Assembly (NCBI GenBank): GCA_026196955.1
Contig: JAPHTO010000040.1
Location: 1-47,565 of the forward strand
DNA from: Colwellia sp.
GTDB taxonomy: Bacteria; Pseudomonadota; Gammaproteobacteria; Enterobacterales; Alteromonadaceae
Direction of reading: 5' to 3'
DNA: 47,565 nucleotides
How positions within the stretch are numbered: position 1 is the first letter of the stretch; each line of letters begins with the position of its first letter. The translations under genes were made by a program, and so were the position numbers. The notes beneath the pieces were generated by a model. It ran no database searches. It was not told where the DNA came from and saw only the letters and a list, made by a program, of their open reading frames with translations. Positions 16,047 through 24,206 of this stretch are shown here, in pieces.

Positions 16047-16120
16047 TAAAGCCAAAAATACAATATTATTAATCTATAAAAAAATATTTTCAAAAAACAA
16101 ACGTGTGTAAGGGAAAGTCG

Positions 16121-18781
16121 ATGTCATCTAAAACATTTAAAAAAGGCGTATTAGCGAGCTCTATCGCTTTGATCCTAGCCGGTGGTACTGCACCTATGGT
16201 TATGGCTGCCGAAGAAGCAAAAGCAGAAAAAGAAATTGAAGTCATTCAAGTTACGGGGATTCGTGGTTCATTAAAAGAGAATATTAATGCTAAGCGTTTT
16301 TCTGATACCGTTGTTGATGTTATCACTGCTGAAGATATGGGTAAGTTTCCTGATAAAAATGTGGCGGACTCTTTAGCGCGTGTTACAGGTGTGTCTGTTA
16401 GCCGTGAATTTGGTGAAGGTGAAAAAATTAGCATTCGTGGTGCTGGTCCTAAATACAATCGTACTTTACTGAATGGTCAAACTGTTGGAACCGCAGATTG
16501 GTTTATATTAGACGAAGCGTCTCGCAGTTTTAACTATACTCTGTTGCCATCTGTCATTGTTAAATCCTTAGAAGTACATAAGTCACCAACAGCGAGTATT
16601 GATGAAGGCTCAATTGGCGGTACTGTTATTCTTAAAACTCGCCGTCCATTAGATATGGACGCCAATACAGTAAGCTTAGGGCTAGAAGCTCAGTATTCAG
16701 ATGCTTCAGGGGAAACCGACCCTTCAGCAAATGCTATGTATTCATGGAAAAATGAAAATGAATCATTTGGTGTTATGGTTTCAGCAGTTAAGCAAGATCG
16801 TACCGTAGAGCGTAAAGGCTTTGAAGTACTTAGCTGGAACGAAGTTGATGACAACTTAGTACCGGGTAATATTGGTGTACCACTTTTTAAACAAGATCGC
16901 GAACGTACAACGTTTTTTGCCACGCTTCAGGCTGCTCCAAGTGATGATTTATTAATTACGTTTAATGCAATGACTTCAGAAATGGATGCGAATAATCAAA
17001 ACTCTAACTTATTGCATTTTTCTGATTCTGCAACTGATATTGCGAATGCTACAAATATCGGCTCTGATGGTGCTATTCTTGCGACATCTAATCCGGCAGG
17101 AAAAATTGGTTACAATTATATAAACCGTATCTCTAGTACAGAAACAGAGCAATTTCATTTAGATATTGATTATGATAGTGATAATTTCACATTAAATTTT
17201 GAAATAGGTACTACATCAGCGGAAGGTGGTACTTTTCGTGAAACATCATGGGAATATGTTGATGCAGATGCAGGCTACTCTTATGATTTAACTGGAAAAC
17301 CCACTGTAGATTTTGGCGTTGATCCTAGTGATGGTGCTAACTTTGCCGCAGGCTGGATATGGGGTGGGGAAAAACCAACAACGGATGATGAAGATTTTGC
17401 CCAGTTAGATTTTACTATTCCTGTCGAAATGGGGATGTTTACTGCAATTAAAACAGGTGTAAAATACCGAGATGCAAAACGCACTCAGGATCACAATGTT
17501 TACAGCTGGCATGCACCCTTTACAGATGGCGGCGGAGCAGATTGGGATGTTTACTTGCAACACATCTTCGATACTTGTCCAACTCTTGACACATGTGGTT
17601 TGGATGATTTAGGTGCTGTTAATGTTGATGTTGCAGCTAATGGGAACATTACTGACCAAGTTGCTCATAACCGAGCAGTAATGGAAGATATTGCCTTCAA
17701 CGGTTTAGATGGTATTGAAGCAAGTTATGCGATCAGCCAGAATTTAGCTAACATCTGGGATGTAGAAGAGAAGAACCTTTCAGCGTATATTCAAGGTGAT
17801 TTTGAGGGTGATAACTTTACTGGTAATGTAGGTATTCGTTATGTCTCTACTGATCAAACTTCATCGGGTTATGAGTTCTCTACAGACAGTTGGGGTTTCA
17901 ATACTATCAATGGCGAATGGTTACATCCAGAAACTCTAGAGTGGGTTAGTGTTGATAATGACTATAGTGAAATATTACCGAGCTTTAACTTAACTTATAA
18001 CTTGTCTGATGATAAATTGCTCCGCTTTGCTGCAGCAAGAGTTATGGCTCGTCAGAATTGGGCTGATATATCTTCATCTGAATCTTTTGGCAGTTTGAAT
18101 GTGGAAGATCCTAAAGGGACACGTGGAAATCCATACTTAGATCCTACTATTGCTAATCAGTTTGATATTGCTTATGAGTGGTACTACGCTGATTCTTCAA
18201 TGCTAGCGGCTACTTTATTTTACAAAGATATTGATTCATTACGCTCTTCAGCAGTGGTAACTGAGCCTCGTTTTAACGAATCAACTGGTGAAATGGTTGA
18301 CGTCGACTTTACTCAGCCGACAAACGGCCCAGGTGGTACAATTTCTGGTCTAGAATTAGGTTTACAACATGACTTCGGTGGTTTTGGTGTATCAGCTAAC
18401 TATACTTTCACTGATTCTAGTGCTGACTCTGAGCGAGATTTAACTCAACCAGGCTCTGGTTTGATTGATGGAACATCTGAGCATATGGCTAACTTAATGG
18501 CTTATTATGAAAATGGTAACTTCGGTGCTCGAGTTATGTACAACTATCGTAGTGAATGGTACACAGGCCTTCACTTTAACGGTGATGAGCTATGGACAGA
18601 TTCGTATGGTCAACTTGATGCAAGTGCATCATACAACTTAACCGAGAGCGTATCATTAACGTTTGAAGCAGTTAATTTAACCGATGAAGAAGTTGTTCAA
18701 TACAATACAGAAAAAGACCGTGTAATGTCTATTTATGCCAATGGTCAGCGCTTCGTTGCAGGTATACGCGTTAATTTTTAA
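16121..18781 (+). CDS. TonB-dependent receptor, probable chito-oligosaccharide uptake
   Basis: The 886-residue outer-membrane protein from ATG 16121 has AAGGGA seven bases upstream; a GTG at 16103 in frame is less likely. It has a signal peptide (residues 1-30, ending MVMAAEE), a TonB-box-like IEVIQVTGIRGS, a plug domain (DVITAEDMGKFPDKNVADSLARVTGVSVSR, ISIRGAGP) and a long beta-barrel ending in AGIRVNF with terminal Phe. The 'RGSL...KR...VDVI...AEDMGKFPDKNVADSL' pattern is that of the Xanthomonas/Caulobacter-type receptor family linked to plant and algal/chitin sugars. Two NagR-type operators sit upstream, so I infer transport of GlcNAc oligomers. A clear terminator follows. Confidence 0.93.
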   Translation: MSSKTFKKGVLASSIALILAGGTAPMVMAAEEAKAEKEIEVIQVTGIRGSLKENINAKRFSDTVVDVITAEDMGKFPDKNVADSLARVTGVSVSREFGEGEKISIRGAGPKYNRTLLNGQTVGTADWFILDEASRSFNYTLLPSVIVKSLEVHKSPTASIDEGSIGGTVILKTRRPLDMDANTVSLGLEAQYSDASGETDPSANAMYSWKNENESFGVMVSAVKQDRTVERKGFEVLSWNEVDDNLVPGNIGVPLFKQDRERTTFFATLQAAPSDDLLITFNAMTSEMDANNQNSNLLHFSDSATDIANATNIGSDGAILATSNPAGKIGYNYINRISSTETEQFHLDIDYDSDNFTLNFEIGTTSAEGGTFRETSWEYVDADAGYSYDLTGKPTVDFGVDPSDGANFAAGWIWGGEKPTTDDEDFAQLDFTIPVEMGMFTAIKTGVKYRDAKRTQDHNVYSWHAPFTDGGGADWDVYLQHIFDTCPTLDTCGLDDLGAVNVDVAANGNITDQVAHNRAVMEDIAFNGLDGIEASYAISQNLANIWDVEEKNLSAYIQGDFEGDNFTGNVGIRYVSTDQTSSGYEFSTDSWGFNTINGEWLHPETLEWVSVDNDYSEILPSFNLTYNLSDDKLLRFAAARVMARQNWADISSSESFGSLNVEDPKGTRGNPYLDPTIANQFDIAYEWYYADSSMLAATLFYKDIDSLRSSAVVTEPRFNESTGEMVDVDFTQPTNGPGGTISGLELGLQHDFGGFGVSANYTFTDSSADSERDLTQPGSGLIDGTSEHMANLMAYYENGNFGARVMYNYRSEWYTGLHFNGDELWTDSYGQLDASASYNLTESVSLTFEAVNLTDEEVVQYNTEKDRVMSIYANGQRFVAGIRVNF

Positions 18782-18803
18782 TTAACAACCAGTAACTTTT
18801 CAT

Positions 18804-18832
18804 AAAAAGTCGAGCTTAGGCTCGACTTTTTT
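18804..18832 (+). terminator. Intrinsic terminator after the TonB-dependent receptor
   Basis: AAAAAGTCGAGC (18804-18815) pairs with GCTCGACTTTTT (18820-18831) around the loop TTAG, with a T-run. It lies 23 bases after the receptor stop, so the downstream 42-residue ORF and hydroxylase gene depend on readthrough or their own promoter. Confidence 0.9.
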
Positions 18833-18868
18833 ACTTTAGCGTTAACATGGAGAATATAGAGGAATAAT

Positions 18869-18997
18869 ATGTCTAAAAATAGAGTGCCTTTAGATTCAAA
18901 TAAGCATAAGTACTTTGCAGCAATTTACTCACACCTTGCTTCTTTGAGCCAATTTAAACGTTTGCTTCAATTGAAGTCTGAGCTTGAGGCTAAATAA
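18869..18997 (+). CDS. 42-residue small protein, unknown
   Basis: The ORF runs from ATG 18869 to TAA 18997, with a strong GAGGA site five bases before the start. The product is basic and largely helix-prone: it begins MSKNRVPLDSNKHKY and continues with FAAIYSHLASLSQFKRLLQL, an amphipathic stretch, ending KSELEAK. There is no signal peptide or membrane segment. It lies 36 bases after the receptor terminator and only 17 bases before the JmjC/cupin_8 gene, which implies co-transcription and possibly a partner or substrate relationship. I recognise no family. Confidence 0.65.
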   Translation: MSKNRVPLDSNKHKYFAAIYSHLASLSQFKRLLQLKSELEAK

Positions 18998-19014
18998 CCA
19001 AAGGTTGAAAGTTA

Positions 19015-20031
19015 ATGAATATACCATTAAAACAAGTGTCGACATGGCATGATGTTAATCGTGAAATATTTGAGCGTGATATTGTTCCTCGTTATGAGCC
19101 TGCAATATTAAAAAATCACGTCGCAAAATGGCCTTCGGTGATATCCGCTAAACAAAGTGAAAAATCGATATGTGACTATTTAACCAAACAATATGCTGGT
19201 GGTAATGTTCGATTTGCTCGTTTAGCAGCAAAACATCATGGGATTTTTTCTTATAATGAAGACATTACAGGCTTTAATTTCACCAGAGAAGTAGGGCCTT
19301 TAGGAGTGTTTTTAGCAGAGGTTTATAATAACTCAAAACAAAAAGGTAGCGATACCTTAGCTTTGCAAAGCGCTCTTATTAGTGATTATTTCCCTCAGTT
19401 TAGTCAAGATAATACGTTGGAATTATTTGATAAAAAAGCCTCGCCACGTATATGGATTGGTAATGATGCAGTAGTGTCTGCTCATTTTGATGATGCTGAA
19501 AATATTGCTTGTGTTGTTAGCGGAAAAAGGCGATTTACCCTATTTCCACCGAATCAAATTGACAACCTTTATGCTGGACCTATAGATTTTACTCCTGCTG
19601 GAGCACAAGTAAGCCTCGTTGACTTTTCTAACCCTGATTTTGCAAAATTTCCTAAGTTTCGTAACGCACTATCCCATGCTTTAGTTGCTGAGTTGGAACC
19701 CGGTGATGCACTTTATTTACCCTCATTATGGTGGCACCATGTTCAAGCATACGGTGGTGTTAATATCTTGGTCAATTATTGGTGTGGAGGCTCTATTGCA
19801 AGCCGTGCTAAACCTGCCCCTTTAGATGCAATGCTTATGGCTATACTAGCGATTAGAGAATTACCTCAGGATCAAAAAAACGCTTGGCAGGATTTTTTCA
19901 ACTATTATATTTTTTCTCAACAAAATGAAAAAAATGCCCATATTCCTGAACATGCTCTTGGCATACTTGGCAACTTAAGTAGCAAACATCATAAAGACTT
20001 AAGAAACTGGTTAATTACTCAGTTAAAGTAG
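19015..20031 (+). CDS. Cupin_8/JmjC-type Fe(II)- and 2-oxoglutarate-dependent oxygenase (FIH-like)
   Basis: The 338-residue cytoplasmic protein has a double-stranded beta-helix core with the iron-binding triad H157-x-D159 (SAHFDDAEN) and H241 in LPSLWWHHVQAYGG. It also has VNILVNYWCGG, which strikingly resembles the end of the human FIH asparaginyl hydroxylase core (WWHH...VNFW). KRRFTLFPPNQIDNLYAGPID is typical of cupin_8 proteins, and the Lys and Thr residues here are candidates for 2-oxoglutarate binding. Such genes recur beside TonB-dependent receptors in marine gammaproteobacteria, but their substrates are not established. It follows the 42-residue ORF by 17 bases. The target could be a protein in this locus; that is inference. 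Confidence 0.82.
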   Translation: MNIPLKQVSTWHDVNREIFERDIVPRYEPAILKNHVAKWPSVISAKQSEKSICDYLTKQYAGGNVRFARLAAKHHGIFSYNEDITGFNFTREVGPLGVFLAEVYNNSKQKGSDTLALQSALISDYFPQFSQDNTLELFDKKASPRIWIGNDAVVSAHFDDAENIACVVSGKRRFTLFPPNQIDNLYAGPIDFTPAGAQVSLVDFSNPDFAKFPKFRNALSHALVAELEPGDALYLPSLWWHHVQAYGGVNILVNYWCGGSIASRAKPAPLDAMLMAILAIRELPQDQKNAWQDFFNYYIFSQQNEKNAHIPEHALGILGNLSSKHHKDLRNWLITQLK

Positions 20032-20205
20032 CCATGCTGGCATGTTGAATATTTGAGTGATATTTCATATCGCTCTGCGTAGTTTTAATAGAGTTATTCT
20101 AATGCTATTTGGTTATTTTAAGTAAATTTGACGGTAGCCGAATAGTTAAGCGACGCGAAACGTAAACACTATTTTTAGAATTATTATAGTCATAAAAATT
20201 AAATT

Positions 20206-20234
20206 TTGACAGCGCTGTCAAAATTGTGGATAGT
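20206..20234 (+). promoter_or_regulatory. NagR operator overlapping the hexosaminidase promoter
   Basis: The core TGACAGCGCTGTCA (20207-20220) lies inside a perfect 24-bp palindrome (20202-20225). TTGACA (20206-20211) is a consensus -35, and GATAGT (20229-20234) follows after 17 bases as a -10 with four of six matches. A start site near 20241 means the hexosaminidase must be translated from a codon downstream, in agreement with the ATG at 20307. Confidence 0.8.
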
Positions 20235-20306
20235 AGGCATCATCAATTAAAAAATGACTACCTTTTCATTGTCGCTGTGTATGTCAGCAAAAAATGGGTT
20301 ATAAGT

Positions 20307-22997
20307 ATGAATAAGAGTACACCTTTGATATCAACACTATTTTTATCTTCTTTGGTATTATCATTAAGTCTAATGTTGTTGGGCTGTGAGCAAAGTAGCC
20401 AAGTATCGGCAGATCATAAACTAAAAACTTCAACTGCAGATTCAGTGAGCTTGGCTAGCCCAAGTCAACAAGCTATTGATGAGATTGCTGCCACTTTGGA
20501 CGTCAAGTATCGCCTAATAACGAATATTCCTACTGATAAATGTGATGCAAAAATATCTGATGGTGCTTGTTTTGAAGTTGAACTGAGTTTTACTGCTAAG
20601 CAAGCTATAAAGGTTAATGATTGGTCTATCTATTTTAGCCAAATTTCACCGGTTCAAAGCGCTGTGGGTGATGAGCTGCTGGTTGAGCATCTTAATGGCG
20701 ATCTACACCGGATTGTTTTAAAAGATAATTTTTCTGGTTTTAAAGCTGGTGAAACAAAGCGTGTTGTTTTTCGAGCAAATTTCTGGATGCTTTCTGAGAC
20801 TGATGCTTTGCCTAATTATTTAGTCTCAGCACCTGATTTAAAGGCGCGCGTAATTGAGAGTACACAAAGCCAAATAGACTCAGGAACAGGCTTAGAAATT
20901 TTACCTTTTGTCGAACCTTTTACTGACGAGTTAAGACAATTTAAACGTAGTAGCGAAGACAGTACCACCTGGTTAACCCATAAGGCGCTTTATCAACGTA
21001 ACCTCGCTGTTAACAGCAACGTTAAAGGAGATAAGTTGTCAGTAGCAAAGGTGATTATTCCTACGCCGAAAGTGGTTCGTTACCACCAAAATAATGAGGT
21101 GGCTGATATCAGCCAAGGCATTAAGGTTAACTTGACTAATGTTGCGCAATTTAAAGTGAATGCAGCTTTGGATAGGCTGGCGCGTTTAGGGTTAAAGCAA
21201 AATGAATTCGGCTTACCTGTGCAATTGGCTGTGGTTTTGGATGCTAGTAAAGCGATTGGCAGTTATCAGTTATCTATTTCAAAGCAAGAAATTAGTATCA
21301 CAGGTGTCGATGCCACGGGCGTGTTTAATGGCTTACAGTCTTTGGCCAGTTTATATACTGTTGGTAGCACTTCTTTACCTTTATTACATATTGAAGATGA
21401 GCCGCATTATGCTTTTCGCGGTATGCTAGTTGATGTTGCGCGTAACTTTCATTCAAAAGCATTTATTTTGTCTTTGCTGGATCAAATGGCAGCCTATAAA
21501 TTAAATAAATTACATTTGCACTTGGGAGATGATGAAGGGTGGCGACTTGAAATTCCAAGCCTACCCGAGCTGACTGAAATATCGAGTAAGCGTTGCTTTG
21601 ATACTCAAGAGCAAACTTGCTTAATACCTCAACTTGGTGCGGGTGTTGATACTAGCTCGTCAGTTAATGGTTATTATAGTGTCAGTGATTATGCCGAAAT
21701 TTTACAAGCTGCTACTGCCCGTCACATACAAGTGATCCCTTCTTTAGATATGCCAGGTCACTCACGTGCAGCGATGAAAGCGATGACAGCACGCTTTAAC
21801 AAGTATCAGGCTTTAGAAGATGAAGAAAAAGCCCAGCAGTTCTTACTTGATGACTTTGACGATAAAACCCAGTATTCCTCTGTGCAGTATTATAATGATA
21901 ATACTATCAATGTTTGTTTAGAGTCATCATATGCTTTTGTCGTTGAAGTGATGACGCAAGTGAAAAAAATGCATGCTGATGCTGGTCAGCCGTTAACGCG
22001 CTATCATATCGGCGCTGATGAAACGGCAGGTGCTTGGCTTGAATCACCTGCTTGTAAGGCCTTTGTTGCTAATAATGACAAAGGTGTCACGAAAATGAGC
22101 GAGCTTGGGGCATATTTTATTGAACGTGTTGCTAGCATCCTGTCAGAGCTAGATATTGAAACGGCTGGTTGGAGTGATGGTATGGAGCATACCCGAAAGG
22201 AGAATATGCCAGCCATAGTGCAGGCTAATGCGTGGGACGTACTTTCTTGGGGAGGCCACGGTAAAGTTCATGGTTTAGCAAATAGGGATTGGCAAGTTGT
22301 GATCTCATCTCCTGATGCATTATATTTTGACTTCCCGTATGAAGCTGATCCTAAAGAGCACGGTTATTACTGGGCCTCTCGTCAGACCAATACTGAAAAA
22401 GTATTTCAATTTATGCCGGATAACTTGCCGGTGCACGCAGAATTTTGGCTAGACAGGCAAGATAACGCTTATGTCGCTGATGACACCAAAACGCCATTAG
22501 CGAAAGGGCAAAAATTTCTAGGTATTCAAGGGCAGCTTTGGAGCGAGAATACTCGCACAGACGCGCTTGTTGAACACAAAGTATTTCCACGGCTTTTAGC
22601 CCTAGCTGAGCGTGCTTGGTACTTGCCTAACTGGGCTGTGCCATATAATTATCAGGGAGCCAAATATAGCCAAGATACTCAGGTATTCACTACAGAGATG
22701 CAAAAAGAAAGAGATGCTAATTGGCGTTTATTTGCAACGACCTTAGGACAAAAAGAATTTGTAAAACTCGATATTGATGGCATTGATTATCGCTTGCCAA
22801 CGGTAGGAGCAATTATTGAGCAGGGCATTTTAAAAGCTAATATAGCTTTTCCTGGCTTGGTTATTGAATATCAAGATGAGCAACAAAAGTGGCAGCCTTA
22901 TAGCAAACCTGTTGCGGTTAAAGGTATGGTTAAAGTGCGAAGTCGAAGTGAAAATAGTTCACGTTATAGCCGTATAACCCAAGTCACTGGGTTATGA
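20307..22997 (+). CDS. Beta-N-acetylhexosaminidase, GH20 lipoprotein
   Basis: This 896-residue enzyme releases terminal GlcNAc from chito-oligosaccharides. The ATG at 20307 opens a lipoprotein signal peptide (MNKSTPLISTLFL, lipobox MLLGC), whereas an in-frame GTG at 20226 lies upstream of the expected transcription start. Domains in order are an N-terminal CHB_HEX carbohydrate-binding domain (about 60-200), a GH20b alpha/beta domain (about 245-360), the catalytic TIM barrel (about 365-790; AFRGMLVDVARNFHS, LHLHLGDDEGWRLEIPSLPELT), and a short C-terminal CHB_HEX_C domain. The catalytic Asp-Glu pair is D571-E572 in HIGADETAGAW; the usual HxGGDE is HIGADE here. It is expected in the periplasm or on the outer membrane. 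Confidence 0.93.
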   Translation: MNKSTPLISTLFLSSLVLSLSLMLLGCEQSSQVSADHKLKTSTADSVSLASPSQQAIDEIAATLDVKYRLITNIPTDKCDAKISDGACFEVELSFTAKQAIKVNDWSIYFSQISPVQSAVGDELLVEHLNGDLHRIVLKDNFSGFKAGETKRVVFRANFWMLSETDALPNYLVSAPDLKARVIESTQSQIDSGTGLEILPFVEPFTDELRQFKRSSEDSTTWLTHKALYQRNLAVNSNVKGDKLSVAKVIIPTPKVVRYHQNNEVADISQGIKVNLTNVAQFKVNAALDRLARLGLKQNEFGLPVQLAVVLDASKAIGSYQLSISKQEISITGVDATGVFNGLQSLASLYTVGSTSLPLLHIEDEPHYAFRGMLVDVARNFHSKAFILSLLDQMAAYKLNKLHLHLGDDEGWRLEIPSLPELTEISSKRCFDTQEQTCLIPQLGAGVDTSSSVNGYYSVSDYAEILQAATARHIQVIPSLDMPGHSRAAMKAMTARFNKYQALEDEEKAQQFLLDDFDDKTQYSSVQYYNDNTINVCLESSYAFVVEVMTQVKKMHADAGQPLTRYHIGADETAGAWLESPACKAFVANNDKGVTKMSELGAYFIERVASILSELDIETAGWSDGMEHTRKENMPAIVQANAWDVLSWGGHGKVHGLANRDWQVVISSPDALYFDFPYEADPKEHGYYWASRQTNTEKVFQFMPDNLPVHAEFWLDRQDNAYVADDTKTPLAKGQKFLGIQGQLWSENTRTDALVEHKVFPRLLALAERAWYLPNWAVPYNYQGAKYSQDTQVFTTEMQKERDANWRLFATTLGQKEFVKLDIDGIDYRLPTVGAIIEQGILKANIAFPGLVIEYQDEQQKWQPYSKPVAVKGMVKVRSRSENSSRYSRITQVTGL

Positions 22998-23002
22998 CGG
23001 AT

Positions 23003-23020
23003 AAAATCTGGGAAGATTTT
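23003..23020 (+). terminator. Weak stem-loop after the hexosaminidase gene
   Basis: AAAATCT (23003-23009) and AGATTTT (23014-23020) form a 7-bp stem with loop GGGA six bases after the stop. No continuous T-run follows beyond the stem, so termination is doubtful. Confidence 0.35.
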
Positions 23021-23140
23021 CCTTTCAAAGTGATTTTATTTCGAAATTCTTTTAATGTCTTTTAATCATAAAATCATAGAGTTAATTTTAATTAGTAGTA
23101 AAATAGCGCATTGAATGTTAAAGAATGTAAAAAAAAACAA

Positions 23141-23169
23141 ATGACAACGCTGTCATTTATCGATAAGAT
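23141..23169 (+). promoter_or_regulatory. NagR operator overlapping the nagK-nagA-nagP promoter
   Basis: TGACAACGCTGTCA (23142-23155) lies in a near-perfect 20-bp dyad (23139-23158). ATGACA (23141-23146) serves as -35 and TAAGAT follows after 17 bases as -10, the same geometry as the pgi and hexosaminidase promoters. Confidence 0.78.
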
Positions 23170-23181
23170 GAAAACAGTTAC

Positions 23182-23212
23182 CCTTCAAATTGAATGTGTT
23201 TTATTTGAAAGG
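23182..23212 (+). repeat. Leader stem-loop upstream of nagK
   Basis: CCTTCAAAT (23182-23190) can pair with ATTTGAAAGG (23203-23212) with one bulged base and a 12-base loop. It lies in the predicted 5' untranslated leader, 46 bases before the nagK start. No function is assigned. Confidence 0.35.
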
Positions 23213-23258
23213 TCTCTAAGCAAACTATTGAACAGTTAAGAGAATATTTGAGGTTAGT

Positions 23259-24176
23259 ATGTTCACAAGCGGTGACGACAGAAAATTATTTTTAGGTATA
23301 GACGGTGGTGGCAGTAAGTGCAAAGCCATCGTGATGGATGAAAATAATGATATTTTAGGTACTGGTATTTCAGGTCCAGGTAACCCTTTGCACGGCTTTG
23401 AACAAGCAACTCATTCAATTACGGAATCAGCTAAATTAGCGTTAAAAGATGCAGGCTTAGAAAACATTGCTTTACATGAGTTAATCGCTGGAGTTGGCCT
23501 AGCAGGTGTTAACTTGCCTGCACTCTATGATGAAATGAGTGCATGGCAACACCCGTTCAAGCAAATGTTTCTCGCGCATGATTTACTCATTGCTTGTTTA
23601 GGTGCTCATCATAGTCACAGTGGTGCTGTTATTATTTCAGGCACTGGCTCATGCGGTTTCTCATGTATTGACGAGCAAGAGGTATTATTAGGCGGGCATG
23701 GCTTCCCACATGGCGATAAAGGCAGTGGTGCTTGGTTTGGTTTGCAAGCGACCAAACAAGTATTACTTTCACTCGACGGTATGGTTGCACCAACAATCAT
23801 GAATGATATTTTATTGGCAAAACTAGGCTGCACAGACACTACTGCCATTGTAGAAGCCATTGCGGGTAAAAAAGCAACCTTCTATGCACAACTGGCTAAC
23901 TTGGTTTTTGATGCCGCAGAGCAGGGGGACAACGTTGCCTTGTCTATTGTTAAAGAAGGTGCCGAATACATTAATAGTTTGGCGCGTTCATTATTAGTAA
24001 AAAAACCAGCGCGCATATCTATGCTAGGCGGGTTAACGCCGAGATTAAAATCGTGGTTAGATGAAGATATACAAGCACAGTTGTCTGAGCCTTTAAGTCC
24101 ACCAGAAGTTGGCGCTGTTTACTTTGCTAGAAATAAACTAGCGAAAGATAAACAGTCCCAGCAAAAAATGGCTTAA
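23259..24176 (+). CDS. nagK: N-acetylglucosamine kinase (BadF/BadG/BcrA/BcrD ATPase family)
   Basis: The 305-residue protein of the ASKHA fold has the phosphate-1 loop LGIDGGGSKCKA near residues 10-23, the phosphate-2 loop SGTGSCGF (about 128-135), GFPHGDKGSGAWFGLQA (about 148-165) and an adenosine-binding segment around MLGGLTPRL. It is expected to phosphorylate GlcNAc at O6 in the cytoplasm after uptake by NagP. Glucosamine kinases of the GspK type look similar, so substrate preference is inferred from the next gene, nagA, 30 bases downstream. It is the first gene of a NagR-controlled operon. Confidence 0.88.
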   Translation: MFTSGDDRKLFLGIDGGGSKCKAIVMDENNDILGTGISGPGNPLHGFEQATHSITESAKLALKDAGLENIALHELIAGVGLAGVNLPALYDEMSAWQHPFKQMFLAHDLLIACLGAHHSHSGAVIISGTGSCGFSCIDEQEVLLGGHGFPHGDKGSGAWFGLQATKQVLLSLDGMVAPTIMNDILLAKLGCTDTTAIVEAIAGKKATFYAQLANLVFDAAEQGDNVALSIVKEGAEYINSLARSLLVKKPARISMLGGLTPRLKSWLDEDIQAQLSEPLSPPEVGAVYFARNKLAKDKQSQQKMA

Positions 24177-24206
24177 GAAAAGTGATTAGTTAAGAGGCCT
24201 AATTTT

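Larger units (their letters stand above)
15652..16120 (+). other. Intergenic region between pgi and the TonB receptor
   Basis: This 469-base stretch holds the pgi terminator, then a very A/T-rich segment (about 15745-15990) with poly-A and poly-T runs where I see no ORF or RNA gene, and then the tandem NagR operators. A possible -10 (TATTAT, about 16065) would place the transcription start about 45-50 bases before the receptor ATG, but the matching -35 is weak. Confidence 0.6.

Noticed and set aside
20226-20306. GTG start at 20226 for the hexosaminidase
   Set aside because: It would lie upstream of the predicted transcription start and would bury the lipoprotein signal peptide 27 residues inside the protein.
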